Notes: generated by a model not told the origin, from the letters alone. DNA of 64,000 bases from NORP309 sp964352735 (GCA_964352735.1 CAYGTC010000015.1:1-64000); one strand, 5' to 3'; positions 47,119 to 56,844 are shown, numbered from the stretch's first letter. A program made the numbers and translations.

Positions 47119-47140
47119 CATTAAATCATTCTTGTTTAAG

Positions 47141-48121
47141 TTATGAGAATAAGTGCTCAACAGCTGCCCTTTCTTCTCTCAACTCTTGTTCAGTCGCATC
47201 CAATCGTGCTTGTGAAAACTCATCAATTTCCAGACCTTGAACAATTTCATATTCACCATTTTTACACGTGACAGGATATGAAAATATGATGCCTTCTTTG
47301 ATGCCATAACTGCCGTCACTGGGTATCGCCATAGAAACCCAATCACCTTCAGCTGTACCTAAAGTCCAAGTGCGCATATGATCAATAGCCGCTGATGCAG
47401 CTGATGCAGCACTTGATGCGCCACGGGCTTTAATAATGGCCGCGCCTCTTTTCTGTACTGTTGGAATGAAATCAGTCTCATACCATTGACGATCAATGAC
47501 ATCTGGTGCATTTTCACCAGCAATTTTAACATGAGCAATATCTGGATATTGTGTTGAAGAGTGGTTACCCCAAATTGTCATCTTGGTGACATCAAGCGTT
47601 TGTTTTCCAGTTTTTTCTGCCAACTGGCCCATAGCTCTGTTGTGATCCAATCGTGTCATTGCTGTGAATTGCTTTGCATCAATATCAGGTGCAGACTGCA
47701 TTGCAATCATTGCATTAGTATTGGCCGGATTTCCCACCACCAATACTTTCACATCTTTTTTTGCATGATCGTTCAAAGCCTTACCTTGCACTGTAAAGAT
47801 TGCACCATTGGCTTCTAACAAATCACTGCGTTCCATACCTGGGCCGCGAGGTCTCGCACCAACAAGTAATGCATAATCTGCATCCTTAAATGCCACATTT
47901 GGGTCATCACTGGCAATCACATCATGAAGCAAAGGGAAAGCACAATCCACTAACTCCATTACTACACCACTAACAGCACCCATGGCTGGAGGTATTTCCA
48001 ATAGCTGTAAAATAACAGGTTGATCAGGACCCAACATATTGCCTGCAGCAATCCTAAATAATAATTGATAACCAATTTGACCTGCTGCGCCGGTTATGGC
48101 GACTCTAACTGGATCTTTCAT
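47141..48121 (-). CDS. mdh: malate dehydrogenase
   Basis: A 326-residue NAD-dependent TCA enzyme of the cytosolic-type group used by many beta- and gammaproteobacteria, not the short E. coli type. Nucleotide-binding ITGAAGQIGYQLLFRIA at the N-terminus; substrate arginines in VGARPRGPGMERSDLL and MTRLDHNRA; catalytic His in IWGNHSSTQYPD. It has its own terminator. A tRNA-Pro gene lies 79 bases upstream on the same strand. Confidence 0.96.
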   Translation of the reverse strand: MKDPVRVAITGAAGQIGYQLLFRIAAGNMLGPDQPVILQLLEIPPAMGAVSGVVMELVDCAFPLLHDVIASDDPNVAFKDADYALLVGARPRGPGMERSDLLEANGAIFTVQGKALNDHAKKDVKVLVVGNPANTNAMIAMQSAPDIDAKQFTAMTRLDHNRAMGQLAEKTGKQTLDVTKMTIWGNHSSTQYPDIAHVKIAGENAPDVIDRQWYETDFIPTVQKRGAAIIKARGASSAASAASAAIDHMRTWTLGTAEGDWVSMAIPSDGSYGIKEGIIFSYPVTCKNGEYEIVQGLEIDEFSQARLDATEQELREERAAVEHLFS

Positions 48122-48200
48122 AATTCACCTCGTTGTCTTGAATGTTTTCCTGTTTTTGAAAGTATGATGATACTTGCTTATATCAAGTATCAGAATTGAT

Positions 48201-48277
48201 TGGTCGGGATGAGAAGATTTGAACTTCCGACCCCCACAACCCCATTGTGGTGCGCTACCAGACTGCGCTACATCCCG
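48201..48277 (-). tRNA. tRNA-Pro (GGG)
   Basis: A 77-nt gene with encoded CCA. The anticodon stem CCACA/TGTGG encloses the loop ATGGGGT, so the anticodon is GGG. The T-arm GGAAGTTCAAATCTTCT and the acceptor CGGGATG...CATCCCG close properly. It resembles E. coli proL. Confidence 0.96.
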
Positions 48278-48362
48278 AATCAGTGCAGTGTATTTTAGTT
48301 TTAATAATCAAGAGTGCAAGTATTTTTGATCAGTAATGAAAATTATTAACTGTTCTGTAATA

Positions 48363-49415
48363 TTATTGATGAATCAATCGCCACATATCAACATCTTGCA
48401 AACTTTTTTCAGCTGCTATTAATGCCTTCAAATCTGTATTATTGATAATCAATGCACTGGGAATATCCAATTGCTGAGTCACATTTTGCAGTTCTTGTTT
48501 GGCTTGATTAAATCGATCGGCTTGATTGGCAGAAAGCTTTTCTATGACTGGCAATTGCTGACCATCGAGTTCACGGGCTTTTTTAAACACAGCAAAAATA
48601 TCATCAGCATTATACTTGACGAATTTTTGATACAAACCAATATCCAATAATTGTTGGGAATTTTGCGGTTTTTGCCTGACGATATCCACTATTTGATCAT
48701 TCTTAATGATCCATTGACGTGGTTTATTTCTTTTCATGGCAAAACTTTCTCGCCATTCCAGTAAACCCCACAAGATTTTTTGTTGGTCATCATTGAACTT
48801 TTGTGATTTGGCAATTTTCACGAATGTTTTATCCACATGCTGTGATTTCATGATGGCAACTTTTCTCTGTTCAATCAATAAATCATACCATTGCAGCCTC
48901 TTTAATTGACTGAGTTGATCATACAAAATATTTTTCAACTCATGCAAATAGACCACATCTTCGATCGCATACTGAATTTGTGCTGAACTCAATGGTCTTT
49001 TCATCCAATCAGAGCGACTGTGCGCCTTAGATAATTCTATACCCAGCAATTCCTTAACAATATTCTGATATGAAAAATGTAATCCATAGCCACATAATGA
49101 TGCAGCAATCTGTGTATCAAAAATATGCTGAGGAAGTTGTTGATTCAAATTGAACAAAATTTCCAAATCCTCAGAACCTGAGTGCAAAATGATGCGGTTC
49201 AACAAACCAACAAATACACCATAGTTAGAAATTTCCTTCATATCAATCAAGTAGTATTGTGTATTGATTTGCAACTGAAACAATGCCGGTTTGGGATAAA
49301 AAGTGTTGACCCTTTCGAACTCACTATCAAAGGCCACCTCATCTGAATCATTTATGGATAAAATGAGTTGTTCTAATTCTGAATTATCGTCAATCCACTG
49401 GTAATCTGTTATCAT
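48363..49415 (-). CDS. rnd: ribonuclease D
   Basis: About 350 residues; a 3'-5' exonuclease trimming tRNA precursors. DEDDy motifs: FDSEFERV (Asp-x-Glu) near residue 30, the second Asp motif in the DTQIAASLCGYG region, and YAIEDVVYLHEL with the final Tyr/Asp. An HRDC-type helical domain follows. The ATG at 49415 (MITDYQWIDD) matches family N-termini; longer frames run into the divergent nucleotidase gene. Slightly shorter than the E. coli enzyme. Confidence 0.9.
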   Translation of the reverse strand: MITDYQWIDDNSELEQLILSINDSDEVAFDSEFERVNTFYPKPALFQLQINTQYYLIDMKEISNYGVFVGLLNRIILHSGSEDLEILFNLNQQLPQHIFDTQIAASLCGYGLHFSYQNIVKELLGIELSKAHSRSDWMKRPLSSAQIQYAIEDVVYLHELKNILYDQLSQLKRLQWYDLLIEQRKVAIMKSQHVDKTFVKIAKSQKFNDDQQKILWGLLEWRESFAMKRNKPRQWIIKNDQIVDIVRQKPQNSQQLLDIGLYQKFVKYNADDIFAVFKKARELDGQQLPVIEKLSANQADRFNQAKQELQNVTQQLDIPSALIINNTDLKALIAAEKSLQDVDMWRLIHQ

Positions 49416-49449
49416 TTGTCTATTAAAACACAGATTGAAATTTTCTACC

Positions 49450-51096
49450 ATGGTCAATGCCAGCAATAAACTAAAACATTTGGGTATAACAACATTAATT
49501 GTGGCATCTCTGTCCATTCTACTGAATTCCTGTGCACTTAAAAAAACTCCCTCTAAACGCCAATTAACCATACTGGCAATCAATGACGTTTATCGGGCAG
49601 AAGGGCTGAATGATGGCCAAAACGGTGGGTTGGCCAGAGTCAGAACCTTGAGAAAAGACTTGCTAAACCAAGGTAAGCACGTTCTATTATTACATGCAGG
49701 AGATTTTTTACAACCGTCTTTCAGCAGCCAAATCAACCAAGGAGCAGCCATGATTGATGCCATGAATCAACTTGATGGCATTCAAAAGGATTTTGACAAT
49801 AACATGATAGTGACCTTCGGCAATCATGAGTTCGATAAAACTCGCCTTAAATACCAATCGCGATTACAACAAAGAATTGATGAATCGGCCTTTTTCTGGC
49901 TTGACTCCAACATCAACTGGCGACACGACCCCCAATTTGGAGCCATTGGATCTGACAAAATAAAAAAGTGGATGATCAAGGATATTGGCGGTATAAAAGT
50001 GGGCTTATTCAGTTTAACAACAGACATGACACACCCTGAATACATTGCCAGTTTTGACAAACCAGAGCTGGTCACAAAACACTATGTTCCATTTCTTAAA
50101 CACAAAGGCGCAGACGTTATTGTCGCTTTAACACACCAACAAATGGCCGATGACAGAAACATTTTAGCATTGCCTGCACAATTTCGACCTGATCTTATCA
50201 TCGGTGGACATGAGCATCATCGACAGCAGCAACAAGTCAACAACACTTGGATCATCAAAGCTGATGCTGACGCCTTATCCGCTGCTATCATAGAAATCAG
50301 CATAGACCAGCACAACAAAACATCAATCAATACATTATTCAAAGACCTGGATAGCAACACTGCGAAAGACTCAAGCCTGCAGCAAGTTGTCAACAACTGG
50401 TTACAAAAAACCGACGTCAAATATTGTAAAAAAATCCACATGCAAAGCCAGTGTTTGGATCATCCCTATGGGACAACCCAAGTTGAATTGGTAGCTGAAG
50501 AAAGTGAAATACGCCGCTTTGAAACCAATATCGGCAACTATATTGCTGACACTGCTCGCAATGAATTTAATATTTGTCACGCAGATATTGCTGTGATCAA
50601 CTCTGGTTCTGTACGTCTGAATCATAACATACCTGCGCATAACAATATTACCAGAAAGCATATAGAGGGCATGTTTCCCTACCCCTCTGACCTAAAGCTC
50701 ATCACCATCAATGGTAAGATATTAAAGCAAATGATAGCGCACAGCATCAGTATGTGGACCGCTAATGGGCATTGGTTATTAATATCAGGATTCAAGTTCA
50801 CACATAATCCAGAACAACAACAATACCAAGATGTTCGATGGAGCAGTAATGATAAAATTATTGAAGATGATGAAACCATTACCATTGTCGTGCCTCAATA
50901 TCTAATTGATGCCAATACTGATCACGATGGTTATGACATGATCAATGCAAGCATGATTAAATCATGTGGCAAAAATGGCTCTGATATAAAACAATTGGTC
51001 ATCAATAGAATAGAAAAAACCAACAGTGGAATAAACCCACAATTAGATGGCAGAGTTTGTAACACCATGAGAGATTCATGCCCAATAGAGCCATAA
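49450..51096 (+). CDS. 5'-nucleotidase family lipoprotein (UshA-like)
   Basis: About 548 residues. The signal peptide ends in a lipobox LLNSC (Cys28). The metallophosphoesterase half has AINDVYRAEG (usual NDxHG altered to NDVYR), LLHAGDF, FGNHEFD, ALTHQQ and GGHEHH. The 5'-nucleotidase C domain follows (GNYIADTAR, VINSGSVRLN). It probably hydrolyses extracellular nucleotides. Only 34 bases separate its ATG from the divergent rnd ATG, so each promoter must overlap the other gene. The replaced His may change metal binding. Confidence 0.88.
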   Translation: MVNASNKLKHLGITTLIVASLSILLNSCALKKTPSKRQLTILAINDVYRAEGLNDGQNGGLARVRTLRKDLLNQGKHVLLLHAGDFLQPSFSSQINQGAAMIDAMNQLDGIQKDFDNNMIVTFGNHEFDKTRLKYQSRLQQRIDESAFFWLDSNINWRHDPQFGAIGSDKIKKWMIKDIGGIKVGLFSLTTDMTHPEYIASFDKPELVTKHYVPFLKHKGADVIVALTHQQMADDRNILALPAQFRPDLIIGGHEHHRQQQQVNNTWIIKADADALSAAIIEISIDQHNKTSINTLFKDLDSNTAKDSSLQQVVNNWLQKTDVKYCKKIHMQSQCLDHPYGTTQVELVAEESEIRRFETNIGNYIADTARNEFNICHADIAVINSGSVRLNHNIPAHNNITRKHIEGMFPYPSDLKLITINGKILKQMIAHSISMWTANGHWLLISGFKFTHNPEQQQYQDVRWSSNDKIIEDDETITIVVPQYLIDANTDHDGYDMINASMIKSCGKNGSDIKQLVINRIEKTNSGINPQLDGRVCNTMRDSCPIEP

Positions 51097-51103
51097 TACA
51101 TCA

Positions 51104-52984
51104 ATGATAACATTTAAAGAAACCACAGTACTCATTCTTGGCATAATGCTTGTTGGTTTTCTATACATCATGAAAAATTCTGAGCAATTTCTGACACTCA
51201 CAGACAACACTGTGATTGAAAAAAGCTTAGGAATAGATTTATTACCTACAGAGAAAATAGATACATTTGACCCAACAATACAATTTGTTAAGGTTGAAAA
51301 CAACTTGGATATCCCTGCCTGGACAATTGATCTGGGCCCATTAGAAACCTCAACCATCGAAGACTTAGCCAAAGCCATTCAACAATCCATAACTGATGAA
51401 AAATATTTTACACCGGAAAATGACAACGCTTTGTTTTATTTTATCAAACTGGAATCTATTAACCCAGAATATGAACAACTCAGTGAATTTAAGCAAAAAT
51501 TAATGCAACAAATCACTGTTCAATCACAATTAGCAATCCAACAAAATAATGAACAACAATTAACCACCCTCATAGCGCAATGCAAAACACTTGATAAAGA
51601 CAATGCCAATATACAACCATGGAAAGAAACGTTAACCACCATTAAAACCATTAACAAACTCTACCAACAAGGCATACAAGAGATCAACAATAACAGTGTT
51701 GTCAGCAATGGCAATCTCAGCGCTTGGTATACTGCCAATCAGGCTTTAAGTGTTGATCCCGACAATGAGAAAACTCAGTTATTGGTCGATAAAGTGAACA
51801 ACATTTTAATTGACACCGCTCTGCGGGCTGCGGAAGAAAGTGACTTCGTGCTGGCTAATAACAATATTGATCAGGCTATCGAGCTTGATCCAGATTCATA
51901 CAACATCGAGCAAACCATTGAACAAATCTCACAATTGAGACAAAAAAGATATGTGTGGCTTGAGCAACAATTGGCCATAGCTATTGATAGAATTGATATA
52001 ACCAGGGCTCAGAGAATGCTCAACCAACTTAAGGACATCAGCTTAGATCAAGGACAAATTGATGAATACAATGGTGAGATCAACAGGATTAAAACTTATG
52101 GAAAATATCAACCGTTAGCAACTTTTACAGACAGGACTCAGGACAACCAAAATTTACCAACCATGGTGGTTATTCCCACTGGCAGTTATGTTATGGGGTC
52201 CTATGATGGTCCAAAACATGAAAAACCACCACACACCATTGACATCAATTATGGCTTTGCTGTGAGTCAACATGAAATTTCTGTCAAAGACTTCAAAAAA
52301 TTCATTGACAGCACAAACTACCAAACAGATGCGGGTAAGAAAAACATATCCAAAATTTATGATTTAAAAACCGGTCGATTAAGAAATAAAACCCGCATCA
52401 ACTGGCAAAAAGACTTCATAGACAAAAAAGCCAAAGACAATGACCCTGTCATTCATGTATCTTGGTATGACGCAGCAGCCTATGCTCAATGGCTCAGTGA
52501 ACAAACTGGCAAAAAATACCGTTTGTTAACAGAAGCAGAATTTGAATACATCCTCAGAGCAGGCTCAACCAGCAACTATGCATGGGGTAACGGCGACCCT
52601 ATTGGCATCACCGAAAACCTCACTGGCAAATTAGACAGATCTCGAGACAACAGCAGGTTAAGGTGGAAAAAAGGTTTTGAAAAATACAACGATAAGTTCT
52701 GGGGCCCATCACCGGTTGGTAGCTTCACACAAAATCCATTTAAACTATTTGACACTGTCGGTAATGTGATGGAATGGGTCACAGACTGTTGGCATGATTC
52801 CTACACCAGAGCCCCGTTAAATGGCAGTGCATGGGTCAATCCCGGATGTGAGGACCGCGTCATTAGGGGCGGCAGTTGGAGCAGCGCAAAAAATGAATTT
52901 TTATCAAGCCATCGCTTCAAAGCCAAAGCAAATTTTACCGACGCGCGCTTGGGCTTCCGTATTGCCGTTGAATTATTACCATAA
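51104..52984 (+). CDS. membrane protein with C-terminal FGE-sulfatase domain
   Basis: 626 residues. A membrane helix (VLILGIMLVGFLYIM) near the N-terminus, a helical TPR-like region (about 130-330), then a formylglycine-generating-enzyme-like domain (about 345-622) with VSWYDAAAYAQWLSEQTGK, LLTEAEFEY and VIRGGSWSS. The domain is often a ligand-binding or scaffold module instead of a true sulfatase activator; no sulfatase is nearby and the catalytic Cys pair was not evident. It starts seven bases after the nucleotidase stop, so the two are co-transcribed. Confidence 0.82.
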   Translation: MITFKETTVLILGIMLVGFLYIMKNSEQFLTLTDNTVIEKSLGIDLLPTEKIDTFDPTIQFVKVENNLDIPAWTIDLGPLETSTIEDLAKAIQQSITDEKYFTPENDNALFYFIKLESINPEYEQLSEFKQKLMQQITVQSQLAIQQNNEQQLTTLIAQCKTLDKDNANIQPWKETLTTIKTINKLYQQGIQEINNNSVVSNGNLSAWYTANQALSVDPDNEKTQLLVDKVNNILIDTALRAAEESDFVLANNNIDQAIELDPDSYNIEQTIEQISQLRQKRYVWLEQQLAIAIDRIDITRAQRMLNQLKDISLDQGQIDEYNGEINRIKTYGKYQPLATFTDRTQDNQNLPTMVVIPTGSYVMGSYDGPKHEKPPHTIDINYGFAVSQHEISVKDFKKFIDSTNYQTDAGKKNISKIYDLKTGRLRNKTRINWQKDFIDKKAKDNDPVIHVSWYDAAAYAQWLSEQTGKKYRLLTEAEFEYILRAGSTSNYAWGNGDPIGITENLTGKLDRSRDNSRLRWKKGFEKYNDKFWGPSPVGSFTQNPFKLFDTVGNVMEWVTDCWHDSYTRAPLNGSAWVNPGCEDRVIRGGSWSSAKNEFLSSHRFKAKANFTDARLGFRIAVELLP

Positions 52985-53043
52985 TTCAATAATGCTCCAA
53001 ATCTCAAAAAAGATAAAAAAAACACAATTTTCACTCGATTTTC

Positions 53044-53071
53044 TTGAACTAAAATTCTCAATCATTATACT
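53044..53071 (+). promoter_or_regulatory. promoter of tRNA-Leu
   Basis: TTGAAC (53044-53049), a 16-base spacer and TATACT (53066-53071), ending 16 bases before the mature tRNA. Confidence 0.6.
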
Positions 53072-53087
53072 TGTCATCCTTGAATGT

Positions 53088-53172
53088 GCCGGGGTGGCGG
53101 AACTGGTAGACGCGCCGGATTCAAAATCCGGTTTCTTCGGAAGTGCGAGTTCGATTCTCGCCCTCGGTACCA
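53088..53172 (+). tRNA. tRNA-Leu (CAA)
   Basis: An 85-nt class II tRNA with a long variable arm and encoded CCA. The anticodon stem CCGGA/TCCGG holds the loop TTCAAAA, so the anticodon is CAA. T-arm GCGAGTTCGATTCTCGC is perfect. The first acceptor pair is G-T. Confidence 0.96.
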
Positions 53173-53195
53173 TTTAACACCTATCAGACAATACC

Positions 53196-53220
53196 AAGAG
53201 CTTTCATAGCTCTTTTTTTT
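53196..53220 (+). terminator. tRNA-Leu terminator
   Basis: A 7-bp stem AAGAGCT / AGCTCTT around TTCAT, running into eight T. The following 53221-53540 holds nothing recognised. Confidence 0.85.
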
Positions 53221-53545
53221 CGCCCAAAATAACGTTATACCTAGCTTTGAGCCTGTTACAAATTTTTAGCAGTCATAACAGTAGAGTCCTCTCTATTTGA
53301 ACAAATATCTTTCCTGTTCCCGAGTATTATTAGTACATTGTCTTTATTCATGTTACCAATATAGCCAGTCAATAATATTAATAGTTATCACAATTCCATT
53401 TCTAGCTCGTTAATTTGTCTTTTTGCTTCGCTATAATAGAACGGGTTATCGAATATCAATGTTTTTTTACCCAAAATTCGCTATTTTATATTCACAGTTA
53501 CTTTATACAAAATAATTCATTTCAAAAACAAGTACCTAGAATGTT

Positions 53546-53563
53546 TGTGCAAAATATCGCACA
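53546..53563. promoter_or_regulatory. candidate operator of the SRAP-umuDC operon
   Basis: Palindrome TGTGC-N8-GCACA, 34 bases before the first ATG. It overlaps a possible -35 (TTGTGC, 53545), with TATAAA as -10 at 53570. The N8 spacing resembles LexA boxes of gammaproteobacteria (CTGT-N8-ACAG), but the arms differ, so LexA binding is only a guess. Confidence 0.35.
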
Positions 53564-53596
53564 GCAAAATATAAACTGATCTGTAGAATATGATCC

Positions 53597-54253
53597 ATGT
53601 GTGGTGCTTACTCAACTATCAATAATCCATTTGTCGGTGATTTAGAAGAAATGCTCAAAGTGTCTGAAATTGAAGACAGGGGCATAAGAGTACCGGCTGC
53701 GTCAATACAAATCATTCCTCAATCAAAATCCAGGCCCCTAATTAATGCAACATGGTGGTTAATGCTAAACCCCGATGGAAAAGCCAATTATAAATATGCC
53801 ACATTTAACAGCCGATCAGATAAGTTGCACACAAGCCGATTGACAAAAGGGTTGTTCAAACAATTCCGATGTATCATACCTGCCACAGGTTTTATTGAGG
53901 GCCAAAATAAAAAGTACCATTTGCTTGAACGCTCAGAGAGTGCGCTTGCATTAGGGGGCGTTTGTAAAACGTATCAAATTGATGGAGAACAAGTTGTCAC
54001 GGCATCAATCATCACATGTCCTGGAGGCAACCCCAAGTTAGATAATATACATAAAAAATCATTGCCCTTAATTCTTGACCATAACAATAAAGATTTGATT
54101 AACATGTGGTTAAGCCCAGATGTAACAGACAGCCATGTGTTTGATGATCTATTAGTAAACTCACTTAGTGTTGATTTAATAGCTACGCCAATAACAAAAG
54201 CCAGAGATTTAACCCCCATAGACAAACCTAGAGAGATAAAAGCCGATGTCTAA
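53597..54253 (+). CDS. SOS response-associated peptidase family protein (SRAP, YedK/HMCES)
   Basis: 218 residues. Cys2 right after Met (MCGAYS) is the residue that crosslinks to abasic sites in single-stranded DNA. Other family positions are visible: the Asn/Arg pair in TFNSRSDKL, the Glu in ATGFIEG and the His in IHKKSLPLIL. It shields abasic sites at stalled forks. It overlaps umuD by eight bases, a good functional match with translesion synthesis. Divergent from E. coli YedK, so the short symbol is withheld. Confidence 0.88.
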   Translation: MCGAYSTINNPFVGDLEEMLKVSEIEDRGIRVPAASIQIIPQSKSRPLINATWWLMLNPDGKANYKYATFNSRSDKLHTSRLTKGLFKQFRCIIPATGFIEGQNKKYHLLERSESALALGGVCKTYQIDGEQVVTASIITCPGGNPKLDNIHKKSLPLILDHNNKDLINMWLSPDVTDSHVFDDLLVNSLSVDLIATPITKARDLTPIDKPREIKADV

Positions 54254-54665
54254 AGTCACAATATTAATGCCAATTAAAGCCAGCATGGAATTGCCCTTGT
54301 ATGAAACATCTGTGCCAGCAGGCTTTCCTTCGCCAGCTGAAGAATACCTTGGCGAAAAACTAGATTTGAATGAATATTTAATTAAAAACCCTATCGCTTC
54401 ATTCTTTGCCAAAGTCGAAGGTGATAGCATGGTTGATGCAGGAATATTTGAAGGTGATTTGGTAGTTGTTGATAGATCACTGACTGCAAAACATGGTAAC
54501 ATTGTCATTGCCGCGGTTAACAATGAATTGACCATAAAACGCCTGTGTACCAAAGATGGTATTAAGTTAATACCCGAAAATCAAGATTATCAACCCATTG
54601 TCATGAGTGGTGAAAATGAATTGGTGATTTGGGGTGTTGTTACATCACTGGTTCGCAAGTTTTGA
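54246..54665 (+). CDS. umuD: translesion polymerase V subunit UmuD
   Basis: A 139-residue LexA/UmuD self-cleaving protein. Cleavage site Ala25-Gly26 in VPAGFPSPAEEYL, nucleophile Ser61 in EGDSMVDAGI, and Lys98 in ELTIKRL. RecA-triggered cleavage gives UmuD', which pairs with UmuC. It follows the SRAP gene with an overlap and is separated from umuC by an unexpected lipoprotein gene. Confidence 0.95.
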   Translation: MSKVTILMPIKASMELPLYETSVPAGFPSPAEEYLGEKLDLNEYLIKNPIASFFAKVEGDSMVDAGIFEGDLVVVDRSLTAKHGNIVIAAVNNELTIKRLCTKDGIKLIPENQDYQPIVMSGENELVIWGVVTSLVRKF

Positions 54666-54667
54666 AA

Positions 54668-55030
54668 ATGAATAAACTTATTATGGCGTTTTTTATTATT
54701 GCAGTACTTATGCTTTCAAGCTGTGCAAAATTGCCAATGAAAAACCCAATAAAAATGATGCCTGATGGCATTGTTGAAACCATTGATTTAGCGAGTCAAG
54801 GTGAAAATAAATATCTGTTACATTTAAGGATAAGCGCCACATTTGAGATGGGCCGCATTGACTTTGAACCCCGTCTACAGCATGAAGCAGAACAAAAAGC
54901 TCATGATTTGTGTTTAAAAGGCATAAAACACATTGAAAAACGGTTTGAAGAAATAACCGTATTGGATTACGCTAAAGATGGTTACAATTTATTAAACAAC
55001 ATGTACGCACACATTGAGTGTCAAAAATGA
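54668..55030 (+). CDS. small lipoprotein inserted between umuD and umuC
   Basis: 120 residues; no family recognised. N-terminal signal with lipobox LMLSSC (MNKLIMAFFIIAVLMLSSCAK), then a mature part of about 100 residues with a helix (LQHEAEQKAHDLCLKGI) and the ending NMYAHIECQK. It begins two bases after the umuD stop and its stop overlaps umuC as ATGA, so it is translated with the polymerase genes. The mature part has three Cys. A role in an envelope response to DNA damage is possible but unproven. Confidence 0.75.
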   Translation: MNKLIMAFFIIAVLMLSSCAKLPMKNPIKMMPDGIVETIDLASQGENKYLLHLRISATFEMGRIDFEPRLQHEAEQKAHDLCLKGIKHIEKRFEEITVLDYAKDGYNLLNNMYAHIECQK

Positions 55031-56283
55031 TAGCTTTATGTGATGTCAATAATTTCTACATCAGTTGTGAGCGGATCTTTAATCCAGCACTCTGGCATCA
55101 ACCGGTTATTGTCTTAAGCAACAATGATGGTTGCGCAGTAGCTCGCTCAAATGAAGTCAAAGCACTTGGTGTCAAAATGGGTGCACCGCTATTCAAAATC
55201 AGAGATTTGATTCATCACCATAACATTCAGGTTTTATCATCGAATTATGCGCTTTATGGTGATATGTCTCAAAGGGTTGATAACATCATTGGCTTTTACT
55301 CCGATCAAATTGAAAACTATAGCATTGATGAATGCTTCATTGGTTTTAAAGGGCATGAGCATTTAAATCTAGTGAGGCATTGTCAGAGAATGAAACGTCA
55401 CATATTCAAATGGCTTGGCCTTCCTGTGTGCATTGGTTTAGCACCAACCAAAACCCTTGCAAAAATAGCAAATCACCATGCAAAAAAACTTAATGTATTT
55501 GGTGGCGTGCTTGAACTCAGTAGCCCTTTACACATCAAAAATGCTCTTGAGAATCTACCAGTGCGTGAAATATGGGGCGTTGGTGGCCGTACTGGCCAAC
55601 ACCTTAATGACATTGGTATTAAAACAGCTTTACAACTGCGTGATGCAGATATTAAATCAATGCGTAAAAGATTTTCAGTGGTGATGGAACGCACAATTAT
55701 GGAGTTAAGAGGTATTAGCTGTATTGAGTTTGATGCTGATCCAGAGAAGAAAAAACAAATCATTTGTACTCGCTCTTTTGGCGAAACTGTTCACGATATT
55801 GAATTACTGAAAGAGTCAATCACTTATCATGTGACACGTGCTTGTGTAAATCTCCGAGAGCAAGAATCTAAAGCCAAAAGCATTACGATTGGTATCAGAA
55901 CAAATGCGTTCAACCCAAATGCCAAACAACACGCCAGTTCAATCACTGTGAAATTGCCACAGGCATCAAGCCATACACAACACTTTATTAATGCAGCTAT
56001 TCAAGGACTTGGACGCATTTATAAAAAAGGCTTTGGATATAAAAAAGCGGGTATAGTGCTCAACGATATATCAGATCATGACATGGTGCAACCAGATTTA
56101 TTTATGCAGTTACCAAAACACAATGATGGCTTAATGACAGTACTTGACCAGATTAATAACAGATTTGGCAAAGGCACTTTAAGGAGTGGTCAAGAAGGTT
56201 TTGGTGATGGTTGGATGATGAAATCAGAAATCAAATCACCAGCTTATACAACACGCTTTAGTGATGTCGTTACCGTGAATTAG
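55027..56283 (+). CDS. umuC: translesion DNA polymerase V catalytic subunit UmuC
   Basis: About 418 residues, a Y-family polymerase. Catalytic residues: ALCDVNNFY (first Asp) and YSIDECF (SxDE). The little-finger and C-terminal parts end in RFGKGTLRSGQEGFGDGW, close to E. coli UmuC (422). The start at 55027 overlaps the lipoprotein stop. A complete gene, followed by a transposase remnant. Confidence 0.95.
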   Translation: MIALCDVNNFYISCERIFNPALWHQPVIVLSNNDGCAVARSNEVKALGVKMGAPLFKIRDLIHHHNIQVLSSNYALYGDMSQRVDNIIGFYSDQIENYSIDECFIGFKGHEHLNLVRHCQRMKRHIFKWLGLPVCIGLAPTKTLAKIANHHAKKLNVFGGVLELSSPLHIKNALENLPVREIWGVGGRTGQHLNDIGIKTALQLRDADIKSMRKRFSVVMERTIMELRGISCIEFDADPEKKKQIICTRSFGETVHDIELLKESITYHVTRACVNLREQESKAKSITIGIRTNAFNPNAKQHASSITVKLPQASSHTQHFINAAIQGLGRIYKKGFGYKKAGIVLNDISDHDMVQPDLFMQLPKHNDGLMTVLDQINNRFGKGTLRSGQEGFGDGWMMKSEIKSPAYTTRFSDVVTVN

Positions 56284-56356
56284 CAAAGTGTCATTAAACA
56301 GTCCTATCAAAACATTGTTTTTTTAATGATTTTATCCCACTATAAAATATAGTAAA

Positions 56357-56661
56357 CACCGGAACAATCCGATTACACCTCCATTCAAGAGAGAATTACA
56401 CAGAAAAATACCAAACTGTTGACGTTTCATCAAGATGGCATTCCGTTTTATCTTACCGATTATATCGCGATGGTTGATTACACTGGTCAAGCTCAGTTAG
56501 AAAATAAACGAGGGCATATACCACAAGAAATCGCCGATGTTTTTATACGCCTCAACCTCAATCCCGATAGTTGGTTTGATGAACTGAAACATTTTAGATC
56601 CAATGGCAGAACGGCAGTTGACACCAGCCTGCAAATTCAAACGTGCAAACCACATCATTAA
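56357..56661 (+). pseudogene. transposase remnant, 3' half (copy 2)
   Basis: Aligns with 6012-6320 of the intact transposase, for example FHQDGIPFYLTDYIAMVDYTG against FDHDGIPYNLTDYIALVDYNG and the tail WFDELKHFRSNGRTAV. The first two-thirds, including the HUH motif, are missing. It is followed after 44 bases by TGCCTGTCC (56705-56713), the element's right-end word. Confidence 0.85.
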
Positions 56662-56704
56662 AATAAATCATCTCGTTTTAATTTATTTTGCTACTTCTAG
56701 GAAA

Positions 56705-56713
56705 TGCCTGTCC
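56705..56713 (+). repeat. right-end word of the transposase element, copy 2
   Basis: TGCCTGTCC, reverse complement of the left-end GGACAGGC(C), in the context AAATGCCTGTCCTGGCTACC, resembling the array words at 6.7-7.1 kb. It defines the right end more cleanly than copy 1. Confidence 0.5.
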
Positions 56714-56844
56714 TGGCTACCTTTCCCCAATCATGCGTGATTTGATTTTTTTGCTAGCCCTAATCATTAAAATGTAAGCACAACGAAAATTAATATTAAG
56801 TTGGTATATAATCAATTTAATTAAAACTAAACGAACAATATCAA

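Noticed and set aside
49416..49583. Longer N-terminus for ribonuclease D
   Set aside because: The extra 56 codons are antisense to the lipoprotein signal region and do not match RNase D N-termini.
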